A stretch of 9,470 nt of DNA from assembly GCA_013349595.1 (NCBI GenBank), contig DUZI01000051.1, positions 1-9,470 of the forward strand, given 5' to 3'. A model generated the notes under the pieces. The model had not been told where the DNA came from, made no database searches, and was given only the letters and a program-made list of their open reading frames with translations. This document shows, in pieces, positions 1-6,523 of the stretch. Position 1 is the stretch's first letter; each line of letters opens with the position of its first letter. Source of the DNA: Nitrospirota bacterium. Lineage in GTDB: Bacteria > Nitrospirota > Thermodesulfovibrionia > Thermodesulfovibrionales > Dissulfurispiraceae. Position numbers and translations under genes: made by a program.

Positions 1-2
1 AT

Positions 3-361
3 TGGGATAAGATTCAGGCAAAAAACAGAAATTAATAGTAACAACTGAGACAAAAGGTCTTGCAAAGGGTGCCAACCAGTTTATTTTTACCATCATTAAT
101 AAAGAAGGACAACCTGTTAAATTAAATAATATTTCGGTCACAAGGACAAGACCACATACAACAAGATTTGATTGGACAGAAGAGGCTAAACCTATGGAAG
201 GTTCAAAATATGCGGCTAAAATTGACATAGAAGATTTTGGTCAATGGCAAATAAGGGTATCCTTTGACTACGAAAACGAGACATTATCTTATGTGTTTCC
301 TTTCATGGTAAAGTCGAGAGATTATGATGCATTAGAATCTAAGTCGGGCTTTTTTAAATAA
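3..361 (+). CDS. FixH/YtkA-like small protein, 3' end, frame broken near window edge
   Basis: The frame ending at TAA 359-361 encodes about 115 residues. They have the pattern of a YtkA/FixH-type beta-sandwich domain: a 'KGANQFIF' opening strand, 'NKEGQPVKL', then 'SKYAAKIDIEDFGQWQIRV' near the end. In this family the conserved Gly-x-Trp strand follows a 'Y.a.i' strand. Upstream, this frame has a TAA at 8-10 and no ATG, GTG or TTG before an internal ATG at 194. The neighbouring frame from position 3 reads WDKIQAK and would join smoothly if the A run at 20-25 were one base longer. The gene is therefore either frameshifted or carries a sequencing error. Such proteins are usually exported or membrane-anchored and often accompany copper or cytochrome oxidase genes, but no such context is visible here. 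The family assignment is tentative because only the C-terminal domain is present. Confidence 0.5.
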
Positions 362-412
362 GCAATATTTGTCAAAAAAAGATACAAAAAAGGTATCGAG
401 TTAGATATTGCT
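361..412. other. Nested inverted repeat just after the FixH-like gene
   Basis: AGCAATAT (361-368) pairs with ATATTGCT (405-412). Inside this, GATAC (381-385) pairs with GTATC (393-397) around an A-rich loop. The structure starts at the last base of the upstream gene's stop codon, so it may form a 3'-end hairpin. There is no T tract after it, so a classical Rho-independent terminator is not supported. The rest of 413-583 holds only very short reading frames and nothing else I can name. Confidence 0.35.
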
Positions 413-583
413 CATCAGGACTACCAAGTGAGACAAATTTGTTTTTAAGAATATTAGTTAAGTTAATTTTTATGTCTAAAATAAACTAACTAGGGTGATT
501 TTCCATGAGAAACCTACCAATTCCCCTTATTTGAAGCCATGTTATACTGATTCAAGCTCATCAAAAAGCTTATAAATTAACAG

Positions 584-604
584 TATTGTTGTTTATCAAC
601 AATA
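584..604. terminator. Possible hairpin downstream of the antiporter gene
   Basis: TATTGTTG (584-591) and CAACAATA (597-604) form a perfect 8-bp stem with a 5-nt TTTAT loop, about 22 bases past the minus-strand stop of the antiporter gene. The stem is AT-rich and the minus-strand sequence after it lacks a clean T run. It is a weak terminator or a 3'-end processing hairpin at best. Confidence 0.3.
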
Positions 605-626
605 TATTTAATTAGAAAGATAGTTA

Positions 627-2636
627 CTAATGGTATTGCTTAAGTATTAGTTTGTCTGAAGAGAGGTAATTAATCGCCTTTGATAATTGTTCCTTAGAGC
701 CAATGAGTAACAGCAAATCAGACTCTTGTAAAATGATTTCAGGGGTAGGGTTTTGGATAATCTTATCCTGTCTTTGTAGTGCTATTATAGTAGCACCAGC
801 CTCTGAACGAAGGTTAAGTTCTTTGATTGTAAAACCTGCTACATAAGAACCTTCTTTTATCAAAAAAGTCTCTGTAGTCATTTCACTTATAAACTTATAT
901 CTTTCGGACAAAGTCTTTGTAGGAAGGGTTGTTGTCCTTAAGACACGGTAGTTATCCTTTCTTATATTGTCAATCTGCTCTTTTATAAGATTATTAGGGA
1001 CATGGTAGTGATGAAGCACCCTTGAAAAGATTTCAACAGAGGTCTCAAATTCCTCAGGAATTACCTCATTAGCACCTATTTTTATCAATTCATCAACCTC
1101 TGCAAGAAATCTTGTCCTGACAATGATATGAATATCTTTTCTCATATTTCTTGCTATTTGAACTGTCTTTCTTGTAGCAGGTGCGTCAGATATGACTACC
1201 ACAAGGACATCTGCATGATCTATTCCTATCTTATGAAGTATTTCCATACTTGTGCTATCGCCGTAATATATTGGTTCGCCTTGCTTCTTCATCTTTCTGA
1301 CAGTGCTTGGGTTGAGTTCAAGTATGACATAGGGTATATTGGATGCCTTCAAAACAGAGGCTATATTTCTACCATTTAAACCAAAGCCAACTATAATGAC
1401 ATGTTTTTCCTTTCTGATACCTTCAGTATGATGACTTGCTACCTGATGTATCCTTTCTAATCGCTTGGTAATGCCCTTTGAGGCTGCCCATTGAGATACC
1501 CTTGCTGACAAGCCTATCATAAAAGGAGTTAAAATCATGGTCAATACAGAGGCAGATAAAAAAACTTGATATAATGAGTCATCTATAAGACCGTGAGTCT
1601 TGCCTTCTATTGCAAGGACAAAGGAAAATTCCCCAATCTGTGCCAGATAGAAGGCTGTTTGAATTGAGTGCCTTACATTCCCTCCTATCAATATTGAAGC
1701 CAATGTTGCAGATATGACCTTTACAACTATAAATATTAAAACCAATGTGACTACACTCATAGAATTGTCAATAAAAAAGGAGATATTCATCAACATACCA
1801 ACAGAGATAAAGAATAAGCCTGTGAAACTCTCTTTAAATGGCAATACATCAGATATTGCCTGTGAGGCATATTCTGATTCTGAAATAACTATACCTGCCA
1901 AGAAGGCGCCTAATGCAAGAGATAAGCCGAGTTTTTGTGTGAGCAGGGCAGTGGCAAGACATAGAAGTATGATTGTTATTAAAAAAAGTTCTCTACTCCT
2001 TGTCTTAACTACTTCATGTAATAAATGGGGAACACCCCATTTTGCCGATAAGATGACTAAAATAATAACCCCCCCTGCCTTTAGGATTGTTAATAAAAAA
2101 GAAGTAATACCACCACCAGTTCCACTTAACATAGGAACAAGCAACATAAATGGAACTACGCAAAGGTCTTGAAATATCAATATACCAACAGATGTCCTGC
2201 CATGAGGGGTATTGAGTTCAGCCCTATCCATTAAAAGCTTTATCACTATGGCAGTGCTGCTTAAGGAGACAAGAAAACCATCAAAAACTGCATTATTGAT
2301 TGGATTGTTGTAAATCCAATAACTCATTGCAAAGATTATTATAGTTGTAAATGTTATTTGTAGAAAACCCCCACCAAAGACAGCGGTTCTTAACATCATA
2401 AGATTTCTTAACGAAAATTCAAGTCCTATTGTAAACATAAGTAAAATGACGCCAATCTCTGCCAATATTTCAACAGTATGGACATCTTTGATTAACTCAA
2501 ATCCATGTGGTCCCATCAATAGTCCTGCCATTAAAAAGCCAATAATTGAAGGTAGTTTGATTCTTTGTAGAAGAAACACTACAAAGGCTGAAACGCCAAA
2601 GATGAGGACAAGATATGTTAGAAATTCTATTAGCAT
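627..2636 (-). CDS. CPA2-family cation:proton antiporter (KefB-like) with RCK/TrkA domains
   Basis: This 669-aa inner-membrane protein exchanges monovalent cations (K+ or Na+) for protons. Residues about 1-380 form a hydrophobic multi-helix Na+/H+ exchanger domain with CPA2 hallmarks: GLEFSLR (71-77), the FQD motif (155-157) preceding Val-Pro, and QIGEFSF (333-339). A TrkA-N/RCK domain begins near 410. It has the Rossmann signature GFGLNG (417-422), an acidic residue at the end of the second strand (E440) and GD (459-460), suggesting nucleotide control. Residues about 587-668 resemble a TrkA-C domain. Length is typical for KefB/KefC-like proteins with both RCK parts. I do not see the glutathione-gating loop of enterobacterial KefC or a KefF/KefG partner nearby, so I give no symbol. 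The ATG start is favoured because MLIEFLTYLV begins the first helix; no strong Shine-Dalgarno precedes it. The gene is monocistronic here and divergent from yjbQ. Ion specificity cannot be read from the sequence. Confidence 0.92.
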   Translation of the reverse strand: MLIEFLTYLVLIFGVSAFVVFLLQRIKLPSIIGFLMAGLLMGPHGFELIKDVHTVEILAEIGVILLMFTIGLEFSLRNLMMLRTAVFGGGFLQITFTTIIIFAMSYWIYNNPINNAVFDGFLVSLSSTAIVIKLLMDRAELNTPHGRTSVGILIFQDLCVVPFMLLVPMLSGTGGGITSFLLTILKAGGVIILVILSAKWGVPHLLHEVVKTRSRELFLITIILLCLATALLTQKLGLSLALGAFLAGIVISESEYASQAISDVLPFKESFTGLFFISVGMLMNISFFIDNSMSVVTLVLIFIVVKVISATLASILIGGNVRHSIQTAFYLAQIGEFSFVLAIEGKTHGLIDDSLYQVFLSASVLTMILTPFMIGLSARVSQWAASKGITKRLERIHQVASHHTEGIRKEKHVIIVGFGLNGRNIASVLKASNIPYVILELNPSTVRKMKKQGEPIYYGDSTSMEILHKIGIDHADVLVVVISDAPATRKTVQIARNMRKDIHIIVRTRFLAEVDELIKIGANEVIPEEFETSVEIFSRVLHHYHVPNNLIKEQIDNIRKDNYRVLRTTTLPTKTLSERYKFISEMTTETFLIKEGSYVAGFTIKELNLRSEAGATIIALQRQDKIIQNPTPEIILQESDLLLLIGSKEQLSKAINYLSSDKLILKQYH

Positions 2637-2679
2637 TTATTAGGTGTTGATTTATAAAAGCCTTTCTTTAAGGATATCT

Positions 2680-2688
2680 ATTATGGCA
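2680..2688 (-). promoter_or_regulatory. Candidate extended -10 promoter for the antiporter gene
   Basis: Read on the minus strand this is TGCCATAAT: an extended -10 TG followed one base later by CATAAT, five of six matches to TATAAT. It would start transcription about 36-40 bases before the antiporter ATG. No convincing -35 hexamer is seen at the normal spacing. Motif only. Confidence 0.3.
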
Positions 2689-2714
2689 TAATTCACTTTA
2701 CAATTAAACATTCG

Positions 2715-2918
2715 CCTTAAAATAGCGATAGTAAGGGCTGTTTCAGGATTTTTATAATCGACAAATTTTATTTATAATTTCGTTGATTTATACATTTAAA
2801 ACAATGCCTTATGACAAAGCCCTAGGAAGTTTTTTTTTATAAGGTGTCGTATAAAAATTCCACACAACCCTTCCTATTTGATTTTGTTAAGTTCTCAGTT
2901 CTATCGCTAATTTTAGGG
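2715..2918 (-). repeat. MITE-like interspersed repeat, copy R1
   Basis: This 204-bp non-coding unit is bounded by CCTTAAAATAGCGATAG (2715-2731) and CTATCGCTAATTTTAGGG (2901-2918), which are imperfect inverted repeats of each other. The interior matches R2b at 3671-3876 almost base for base over long stretches, including AAGGGCTGTTTCAGGATTTT and ATGACAAAGCCCTAGGAA, and shares the core ATAAGGTGTCGTA (2839-2851). It fills most of the antiporter-yjbQ intergenic region. No target duplication is evident at its left edge. I orient it so that the core reads TACGACACCTTAT, which puts it on the minus strand. No transposase is encoded. Confidence 0.85.
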
Positions 2919-2922
2919 AAAA

Positions 2923-2950
2923 TTGATAAATATGTGATTTAGGTTATAAT
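2923..2950 (+). promoter_or_regulatory. Sigma70-type promoter for yjbQ (and perhaps the tRNA)
   Basis: TTGATA (2923-2928) and a perfect TATAAT (2945-2950) are separated by 16 bp, a good housekeeping promoter. The expected start is near 2957, giving a leader of about 30 nt with GAGGTG (2975-2980) as ribosome binding site five bases before the ATG. The -35 box starts four bases beyond the end of repeat R1. Confidence 0.65.
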
Positions 2951-2985
2951 TATTATTTTAAAAATTTACATTTAGAGGTGAGTAG

Positions 2986-3402
2986 ATGAAGAGTTATCGC
3001 AAAGAACTTTGGTTTAATGTCCCCACAAGGAGGGCATTTATTAATATTACTCCACAAATCAATGAATGTCTCATAGAGAGTGCTATCATAGAAGGACTTG
3101 TCCTTGTAAATGCTATGCATATTACTGCTTCTGTATTTATTAATGACGATGAATCAGGTCTTCACCACGATTTTGAGGTTTGGCTTGAAAGACTTGCACC
3201 CCATGAACCAACAAAGCAATATCGTCATAATGTTGGTGAAGACAATGCAGATGCACATTTAAAGAGACAAATAATGGGTAGAGAGGTTGTGGTTGCAATT
3301 ACAAATGGGAGATTAGATCTAGGTCCTTGGGAGCAGATTTTTTATGGAGAGTTTGATGGAAGGCGAAAAAAAAGGGCTCTTGTAAAGATTATTGGTGAAT
3401 AA
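2986..3402 (+). CDS. yjbQ: YjbQ/UPF0047 family protein (secondary thiamine-phosphate synthase type)
   Basis: This 138-aa soluble protein is full length for the UPF0047/YjbQ family. Family signatures are in order: NAMHITASVFINDDES (42-57), equivalent to the usual H-T-S-A...N-E-D-D stretch; HH (60-61); EDNADAHLKRQIMG (85-98); and TNGRLDLGPWEQIFYGEFDG (106-125). The conserved His and Asp residues (H45, H61, D89, H91) are thought to line the active or metal-binding pocket. Family knowledge: some members, including E. coli YjbQ, show weak thiamin-phosphate synthase activity, but the physiological role is unsettled. ATG start with GAGGTG upstream. It has its own sigma70-like promoter and is followed 43 bp later by tRNA-Arg on the same strand, with no obvious terminator between. 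The two may be co-transcribed. No thiamin genes are nearby. Confidence 0.9.
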   Translation: MKSYRKELWFNVPTRRAFINITPQINECLIESAIIEGLVLVNAMHITASVFINDDESGLHHDFEVWLERLAPHEPTKQYRHNVGEDNADAHLKRQIMGREVVVAITNGRLDLGPWEQIFYGEFDGRRKKRALVKIIGE

Positions 3403-3445
3403 CAGGATTGTTTTTTAAAAAAATACATACAGAAAATATAATAAA

Positions 3446-3518
3446 GCGCCTGTAGCTCAGTGGATAGAGCAACGGTCTCCGGAGCCGTGTGTCGGAGGTT
3501 CAAGTCCTCTCAGGCGCG
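3446..3518 (+). tRNA. tRNA-Arg (anticodon CCG)
   Basis: A full cloverleaf folds. The acceptor arm GCGCCTG (3446-3452) pairs perfectly with CAGGCGC (3511-3517), and the discriminator is G at 3518. The D-arm is GCTC...GAGC. The anticodon stem is ACGGT/GCCGT around the loop CTCCGGA, giving anticodon CCG, which reads the Arg codon CGG. The variable loop is five bases, and the T-arm GGAGG/CCTCT encloses TTCAAGT. CCA is not encoded, so it must be added enzymatically. CGG is a minor codon in the surrounding genes, which favour AGA/AGG. Confidence 0.97.
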
Positions 3519-3527
3519 TTATATAAT

Positions 3528-3686
3528 CCCAAATCCAGCGATAAAGATGGGCCCAAAATCAGCGATAGAATTGAGAACTTAATAAAATCAAGTAGGAAGG
3601 GTTGGTAAAAAATACGACACCTTATCTAAGAAATCTTGAGAAACTCTAGCAAAAGGCATTGCATTATAAACCTTAAAATAGCGATA
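3528..3686 (+). repeat. MITE-like interspersed repeat, copy R2a with extra outer end
   Basis: An outer terminal motif CCCAAATCCAGCGATA (3528-3543) is followed by a second one, CCCAAAATCAGCGATA (3552-3567). A body shared with R3 follows: TGAGAACTTAA, AAAATCAAG, core TACGACACCTTAT (3613-3625), and AAAAGGCATTGCATTATAAA leading into CCTTAAAATAGCGATA (3671-3686). That last motif is shared with the next copy, R2b. The copy begins only nine bases after the tRNA 3' end. It is inverted relative to R2b. Confidence 0.8.
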
Positions 3687-3876
3687 AGAAGGGCTGTTTC
3701 AGGATTTTTATAATCGACAAATTTTATTTTTGTTGATTTATACATTTAAAACAATGCCTTATGACAAAGCCCTAGGAACTTTTTTTTATAAGGTGTCGTA
3801 TAAAAATTCCACACCAGCCCTTCCTATCTTACTTGCTGATTTTACTAAGCTTTTTAGTTTTATCGTCGATTTTGGG
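3671..3876 (-). repeat. MITE-like interspersed repeat, copy R2b
   Basis: Starts with CCTTAAAATAGCGATA (3671-3686) and ends with TATCGTCGATTTTGGG (3861-3876), the inverted terminal motif. The interior is near-identical to R1 through the core ATAAGGTGTCGTA (3788-3800) and into AGCCCTTCCTAT. With R2a it forms a long inverted repeat spanning 3552-3876, with arms of roughly 110-125 bp. TATAAT before 3528 and TATAAA after 3876 could be an imperfect target duplication for the pair. The 86-codon frame crossing it is non-coding by context. Confidence 0.82.
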
Positions 3877-3905
3877 TATAAAGAGCAAGGCAAGATTAAA
3901 ATGAA

Positions 3906-3956
3906 ATCGTCGATTATAAAAACTCCGAAACAGCCCTTCCTATCGGTATTTTTGGG
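3906..3956 (-). repeat. Solo terminal fragment of the same repeat (R2c)
   Basis: TCGTCGATTATAAAAACTCC continuing to TATCGGTATTTTTGGG (3941-3956) is the reverse complement, with some mismatches, of the first ~50 bases of R2b and R1 (terminal motif, GAAGGGCTGTTTC, ATTTTTATAATCGAC). It is a single end unit next to the R2a/R2b pair, separated from it by 29 unrelated bases. Together R2a-R2c fill most of the 531-bp tRNA-htrA interval. Confidence 0.7.
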
Positions 3957-3982
3957 AGAGGATTATCCTTATCACTGGATCT

Positions 3983-3991
3983 TGTTATAAT
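3983..3991 (+). promoter_or_regulatory. Extended -10 promoter for htrA
   Basis: TGTTATAAT is a perfect extended -10 (TG, one base, TATAAT at 3986-3991). The -35 position at 17-bp spacing (TTATCC, 3963-3968) is poor, as is usual for extended -10 promoters. The predicted start near 3998 gives a leader of about 50 nt ending in a strong AGGAGGT (4037-4043). It lies 29 bp beyond the end of repeat fragment R2c. Confidence 0.5.
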
Positions 3992-4049
3992 AATACTGTT
4001 CAACAGAGTGATCTTTTTTAAACATTAACTAAAAACAGGAGGTAAGTAA

Positions 4050-5441
4050 GTGAGAAAAATACTTTGTTTTATTCTGCTTTTTTTATTTCTTTTAAAGACT
4101 GATGCTTACTGTGGGACATCAAAAGATGCCCTTGCTGACCTTGGTAATGCAATGGCAAATATCTCAGAGAAGGCAAAGAGGTCTGTGGTTAATATCTCTA
4201 CCACCAAGACAGTGAGGCAGCAAAACAATCCCTTTTTTGACGATCCATTTTTTAGAAGATTTTTTGGTGATGGAGGACAACAAAAAAGAAAGGTTACAAA
4301 TCTTGGCTCCGGTGTGATTGTTTCAAAAGATGGTTATATCTTGACCAATAATCATGTCATTGATGGTGCTGAGGATATTATTGTAAGACTATCAGGTGGT
4401 AAAGAGGTAAAAGGCAAGGTGGTAGGACTTGATTCAAGGACTGATATTGCGGTGATTAAGATTAATGAGACAGATTTGCCAGCCATTACTTGGGGGGATT
4501 CTGATAAATTAAGGGTTGGACAGATTGTCCTTGCCATTGGGAATCCCTTTGGATTAAGTAGCACAATCACAATGGGTATTGTTAGTGCCCTTGGCAGATC
4601 AGGGATGGGTATTACAGATTACGAAGACTTTATTCAGACTGATGCAGCAATCAATCCGGGTAATTCAGGAGGTGCCCTTGTCAATACAAGTGGTGAATTA
4701 GTGGGTATCAATACTGCAATATTAAGCAGAAGTGGTGGTTATCAGGGTATTGGTTTTGCCATACCATCAAACATGGCAAGGAACATCATGGATAGTATTA
4801 TAAATGAGGGCAAGGTGGTTAGGGGCTGGCTTGGCGTTCAAATACAGGCGTTAAATTCAGAACTGGCAAGGCAATTTGGTCTTAGGGATGAAAATGGTGC
4901 CCTTGTTGTCGAGATAGTTGATGATAGCCCTGCTGATAAGGCTAATTTTAAAAGAGGTGATGTAATTGTTGAATTTGAAGGCAAAAAGATAGAAAATCCC
5001 TCACAACTAAAAAACCTTGTGGCATTGACAAGACCAGGACAAGAGACTACTTTTAAGATAATAAGAGATGGCAAGCCAATGACAATAAAGTTAGAAATTG
5101 GTGAACTCCCATCAGATACAACAAAGGCAACTATTACACCTTCAAGCATCCTTGATAACGCCTTTAAGGGAGTAGCTGTGCAAGAGGTTACTGATGAGAT
5201 ATTACAGAAACTTGGTATTACCAAAAAGATTAAAGGGGTAATAGTGAATTCTGTTGAAGAAAACAGCCCTGCCCTTGGAATCATTAACAGAGGGGATATA
5301 ATTATGGAAATCAACAGAAAGGCTGTCACAGGCATAAAAGATTACAATGAGATAGTATCAAAGATAGAGAAAAATAAGGATGTCCTTTTGTTGATTTTAA
5401 GAGGTAAAGTCTCTACATTTGTCACAATACCTGCAAAATAA
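4050..5441 (+). CDS. htrA: HtrA/DegP-type periplasmic serine protease with two PDZ domains
   Basis: This 463-aa protease/chaperone handles misfolded envelope proteins. The start is GTG at 4050, placed by AGGAGGT six bases upstream and by an immediate signal peptide (KK-like basic start, hydrophobic FILLFLFLL, then TDAYCG). The cysteine after it does not sit in a proper lipobox, so ordinary signal peptidase export is more likely. The trypsin-like domain spans about 30-255 with the complete catalytic triad: H102 (TNNHVI), D132 (TDIAVIKI) and S206 (GNSGGALV). PDZ1 is about 257-350 (GWLGVQIQ opening, SPADKANFKRGD) and PDZ2 about 372-456 (GVAVQEV, SPALGIINRGD). Architecture and length match the DegP/DegQ/MucD class. 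An FFDDPFFRRFFG segment (62-73) is the usual hydrophobic LA-loop region of Deg proteases. It is a single gene converging on hemW; the 3' ends overlap by 20 bp. Which Deg paralogue it is cannot be decided. Confidence 0.95.
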   Translation: MRKILCFILLFLFLLKTDAYCGTSKDALADLGNAMANISEKAKRSVVNISTTKTVRQQNNPFFDDPFFRRFFGDGGQQKRKVTNLGSGVIVSKDGYILTNNHVIDGAEDIIVRLSGGKEVKGKVVGLDSRTDIAVIKINETDLPAITWGDSDKLRVGQIVLAIGNPFGLSSTITMGIVSALGRSGMGITDYEDFIQTDAAINPGNSGGALVNTSGELVGINTAILSRSGGYQGIGFAIPSNMARNIMDSIINEGKVVRGWLGVQIQALNSELARQFGLRDENGALVVEIVDDSPADKANFKRGDVIVEFEGKKIENPSQLKNLVALTRPGQETTFKIIRDGKPMTIKLEIGELPSDTTKATITPSSILDNAFKGVAVQEVTDEILQKLGITKKIKGVIVNSVEENSPALGIINRGDIIMEINRKAVTGIKDYNEIVSKIEKNKDVLLLILRGKVSTFVTIPAK

Positions 5442-6513
5442 TCTCATTAGACAGGATAAGGCCCTTTGATGTAAGCCTTATCCTGTCGTCAAAAAACTCT
5501 ATCAATCCGCCCCTATAAAGTCTGTTGATTATGCCATCTTTGCCTTTAAGGAGTTCTTTATTTATACCATTTATAGTCCTTAAGCCAAGAAATATCTGTT
5601 CCTCCTTAGCCTTTTCTTCATCAATGTATTCCATGTCTTTTGTGGCAGTTTTATTATCATTTATCAGGGCTATGTAATCATTTATGTCAGAGGTATTTGC
5701 ACTTCTCTTAAAGCCATCAAAAGAATGGGCTGAAACTCCAAATCCAATATATTTCCCCCTTGTCCAATAATTCATATTATGTACTGAATGGAATCCTTCT
5801 CTTGAATAATTTGATATTTCATAATGAATAAAACCAGACTTTGTCAAAAACTGAACGGTATATAAGTAAATTTTTTCAATTACTTCTTCAGATGCCTTTT
5901 GCAATCTATTGTCTCTAGATATTAGGGTATTTTCATTAAAAGTAAGTTCATAGGTTGAAATATGTTGGGGATTAAGACTAATAATCTCTTTGAGTGTCTT
6001 TGACCATGACAATAAGTCTTGATTTGAAACCCCATAGATAAGGTCAACAGATATGTTTTTAAATCCTGCATCTTTTGCAATTTCTATTGATTCTACAGCC
6101 TTTTTCTTATCATGAATCCTACCAAGTATCTTTAATTCATCGTCATTTAGGCTTTGGATACCAATACTAATCCTGTTAATACAACTCTTTATTAATCTCT
6201 TTGCCCTATTTAAATCATAACTTGCTGGATTTGCCTCAAGGGTTATCTCACAGTTTTTATTAATTGTAAAGGCATTGTTTACTGTCTCCAAGACCTTTGA
6301 AATTTGATAATCATCAAGCAGAGAAGGAGTGCCACCACCGAAATATATTGAATCAATAAGGCAAGTCTCATCTCTCCTATAATCAATCTCTTTGATAAGG
6401 GTATCCACATAAAGGTCAAGCAGGGTATGGTCATACAGGACACTACAAAAGTCACAATAATGACATTTTTTTATACAAAAGGGTATATGTATATAGATTC
6501 CAGCCCCTTTCAC
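5422..6513 (-). CDS. hemW: HemW-type radical SAM protein (heme chaperone / HemN-like)
   Basis: This radical SAM protein is 363 aa from the GTG at 6513. HemW proteins are cytosolic and bind heme and a [4Fe-4S] cluster; they are often annotated as oxygen-independent coproporphyrinogen oxidase. The cluster motif is HIPFCIKKCHYCDFC with C13, C17 and C20, plus C23 as in the family. GGGTPSLL (59-66) is the SAM-glycine motif. RISIGIQSLND (from 114), HYEISNYSR (from 230) and NYWTRGKYIGFGVSAHSF (248-265) are family blocks, and the C-terminal HemW domain begins near 301. A longer reading to TTG 6570 adds 19 residues overlapping the LOG gene. I prefer GTG because it begins ten bases after the LOG stop and puts GIYIHIPFC at the usual N-terminal distance. 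No good ribosome site is seen there, so translational coupling is likely. Stop TGA at 5422-5424 overlaps the convergent htrA end. A role in heme delivery rather than porphyrin oxidation is inferred from the family. Confidence 0.9.
   Translation of the reverse strand: MKGAGIYIHIPFCIKKCHYCDFCSVLYDHTLLDLYVDTLIKEIDYRRDETCLIDSIYFGGGTPSLLDDYQISKVLETVNNAFTINKNCEITLEANPASYDLNRAKRLIKSCINRISIGIQSLNDDELKILGRIHDKKKAVESIEIAKDAGFKNISVDLIYGVSNQDLLSWSKTLKEIISLNPQHISTYELTFNENTLISRDNRLQKASEEVIEKIYLYTVQFLTKSGFIHYEISNYSREGFHSVHNMNYWTRGKYIGFGVSAHSFDGFKRSANTSDINDYIALINDNKTATKDMEYIDEEKAKEEQIFLGLRTINGINKELLKGKDGIINRLYRGGLIEFFDDRIRLTSKGLILSNEIILQVL
5450..5487. terminator. Perfect 13-bp inverted repeat at the htrA/hemW convergence
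   Basis: GACAGGATAAGGC (5450-5462) is the exact reverse complement of GCCTTATCCTGTC (5475-5487), with a 12-nt spacer. It begins eight bases after the htrA stop and lies inside the last codons of hemW. In htrA mRNA it would form a strong 3' hairpin, though no T tract follows (GTCAAAAAAC). It may act as a 3'-end stabiliser or a Rho-assisted terminator. On the hemW side it encodes the conserved C-terminal strand-turn segment (RIRLTSKGLILS). Confidence 0.5.
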
Positions 6514-6523
6514 TAATTTAAAT

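Noticed and set aside
540..548. TGTTATACT extended -10-like motif on the plus strand
   Set aside because: Nothing plus-strand and gene-like follows it; the next gene is on the minus strand.
1714..2172. 152-codon plus-strand frame opposite the antiporter gene
   Set aside because: Antisense shadow of a well-supported CPA2 coding region, with no recognisable domain.
3437..3442. TATAAT just before the tRNA
   Set aside because: It is only three bases from the mature 5' end, so transcription would start inside the tRNA; no -35 at normal spacing.
2715..3956. Repeats as a CRISPR array
   Set aside because: Units are long, inverted relative to each other and irregularly spaced, without uniform spacers or cas genes.
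3730..3990. 86-codon open frame on the plus strand between the tRNA and htrA
   Set aside because: It lies almost wholly within repeats R2b and R2c, has no ribosome binding site, and its sequence is explained by the repeat.
4838..5335. 165-codon minus-strand frame inside htrA
   Set aside because: Antisense shadow of the PDZ-encoding region; low-complexity Ser/Ile/Leu-rich product.
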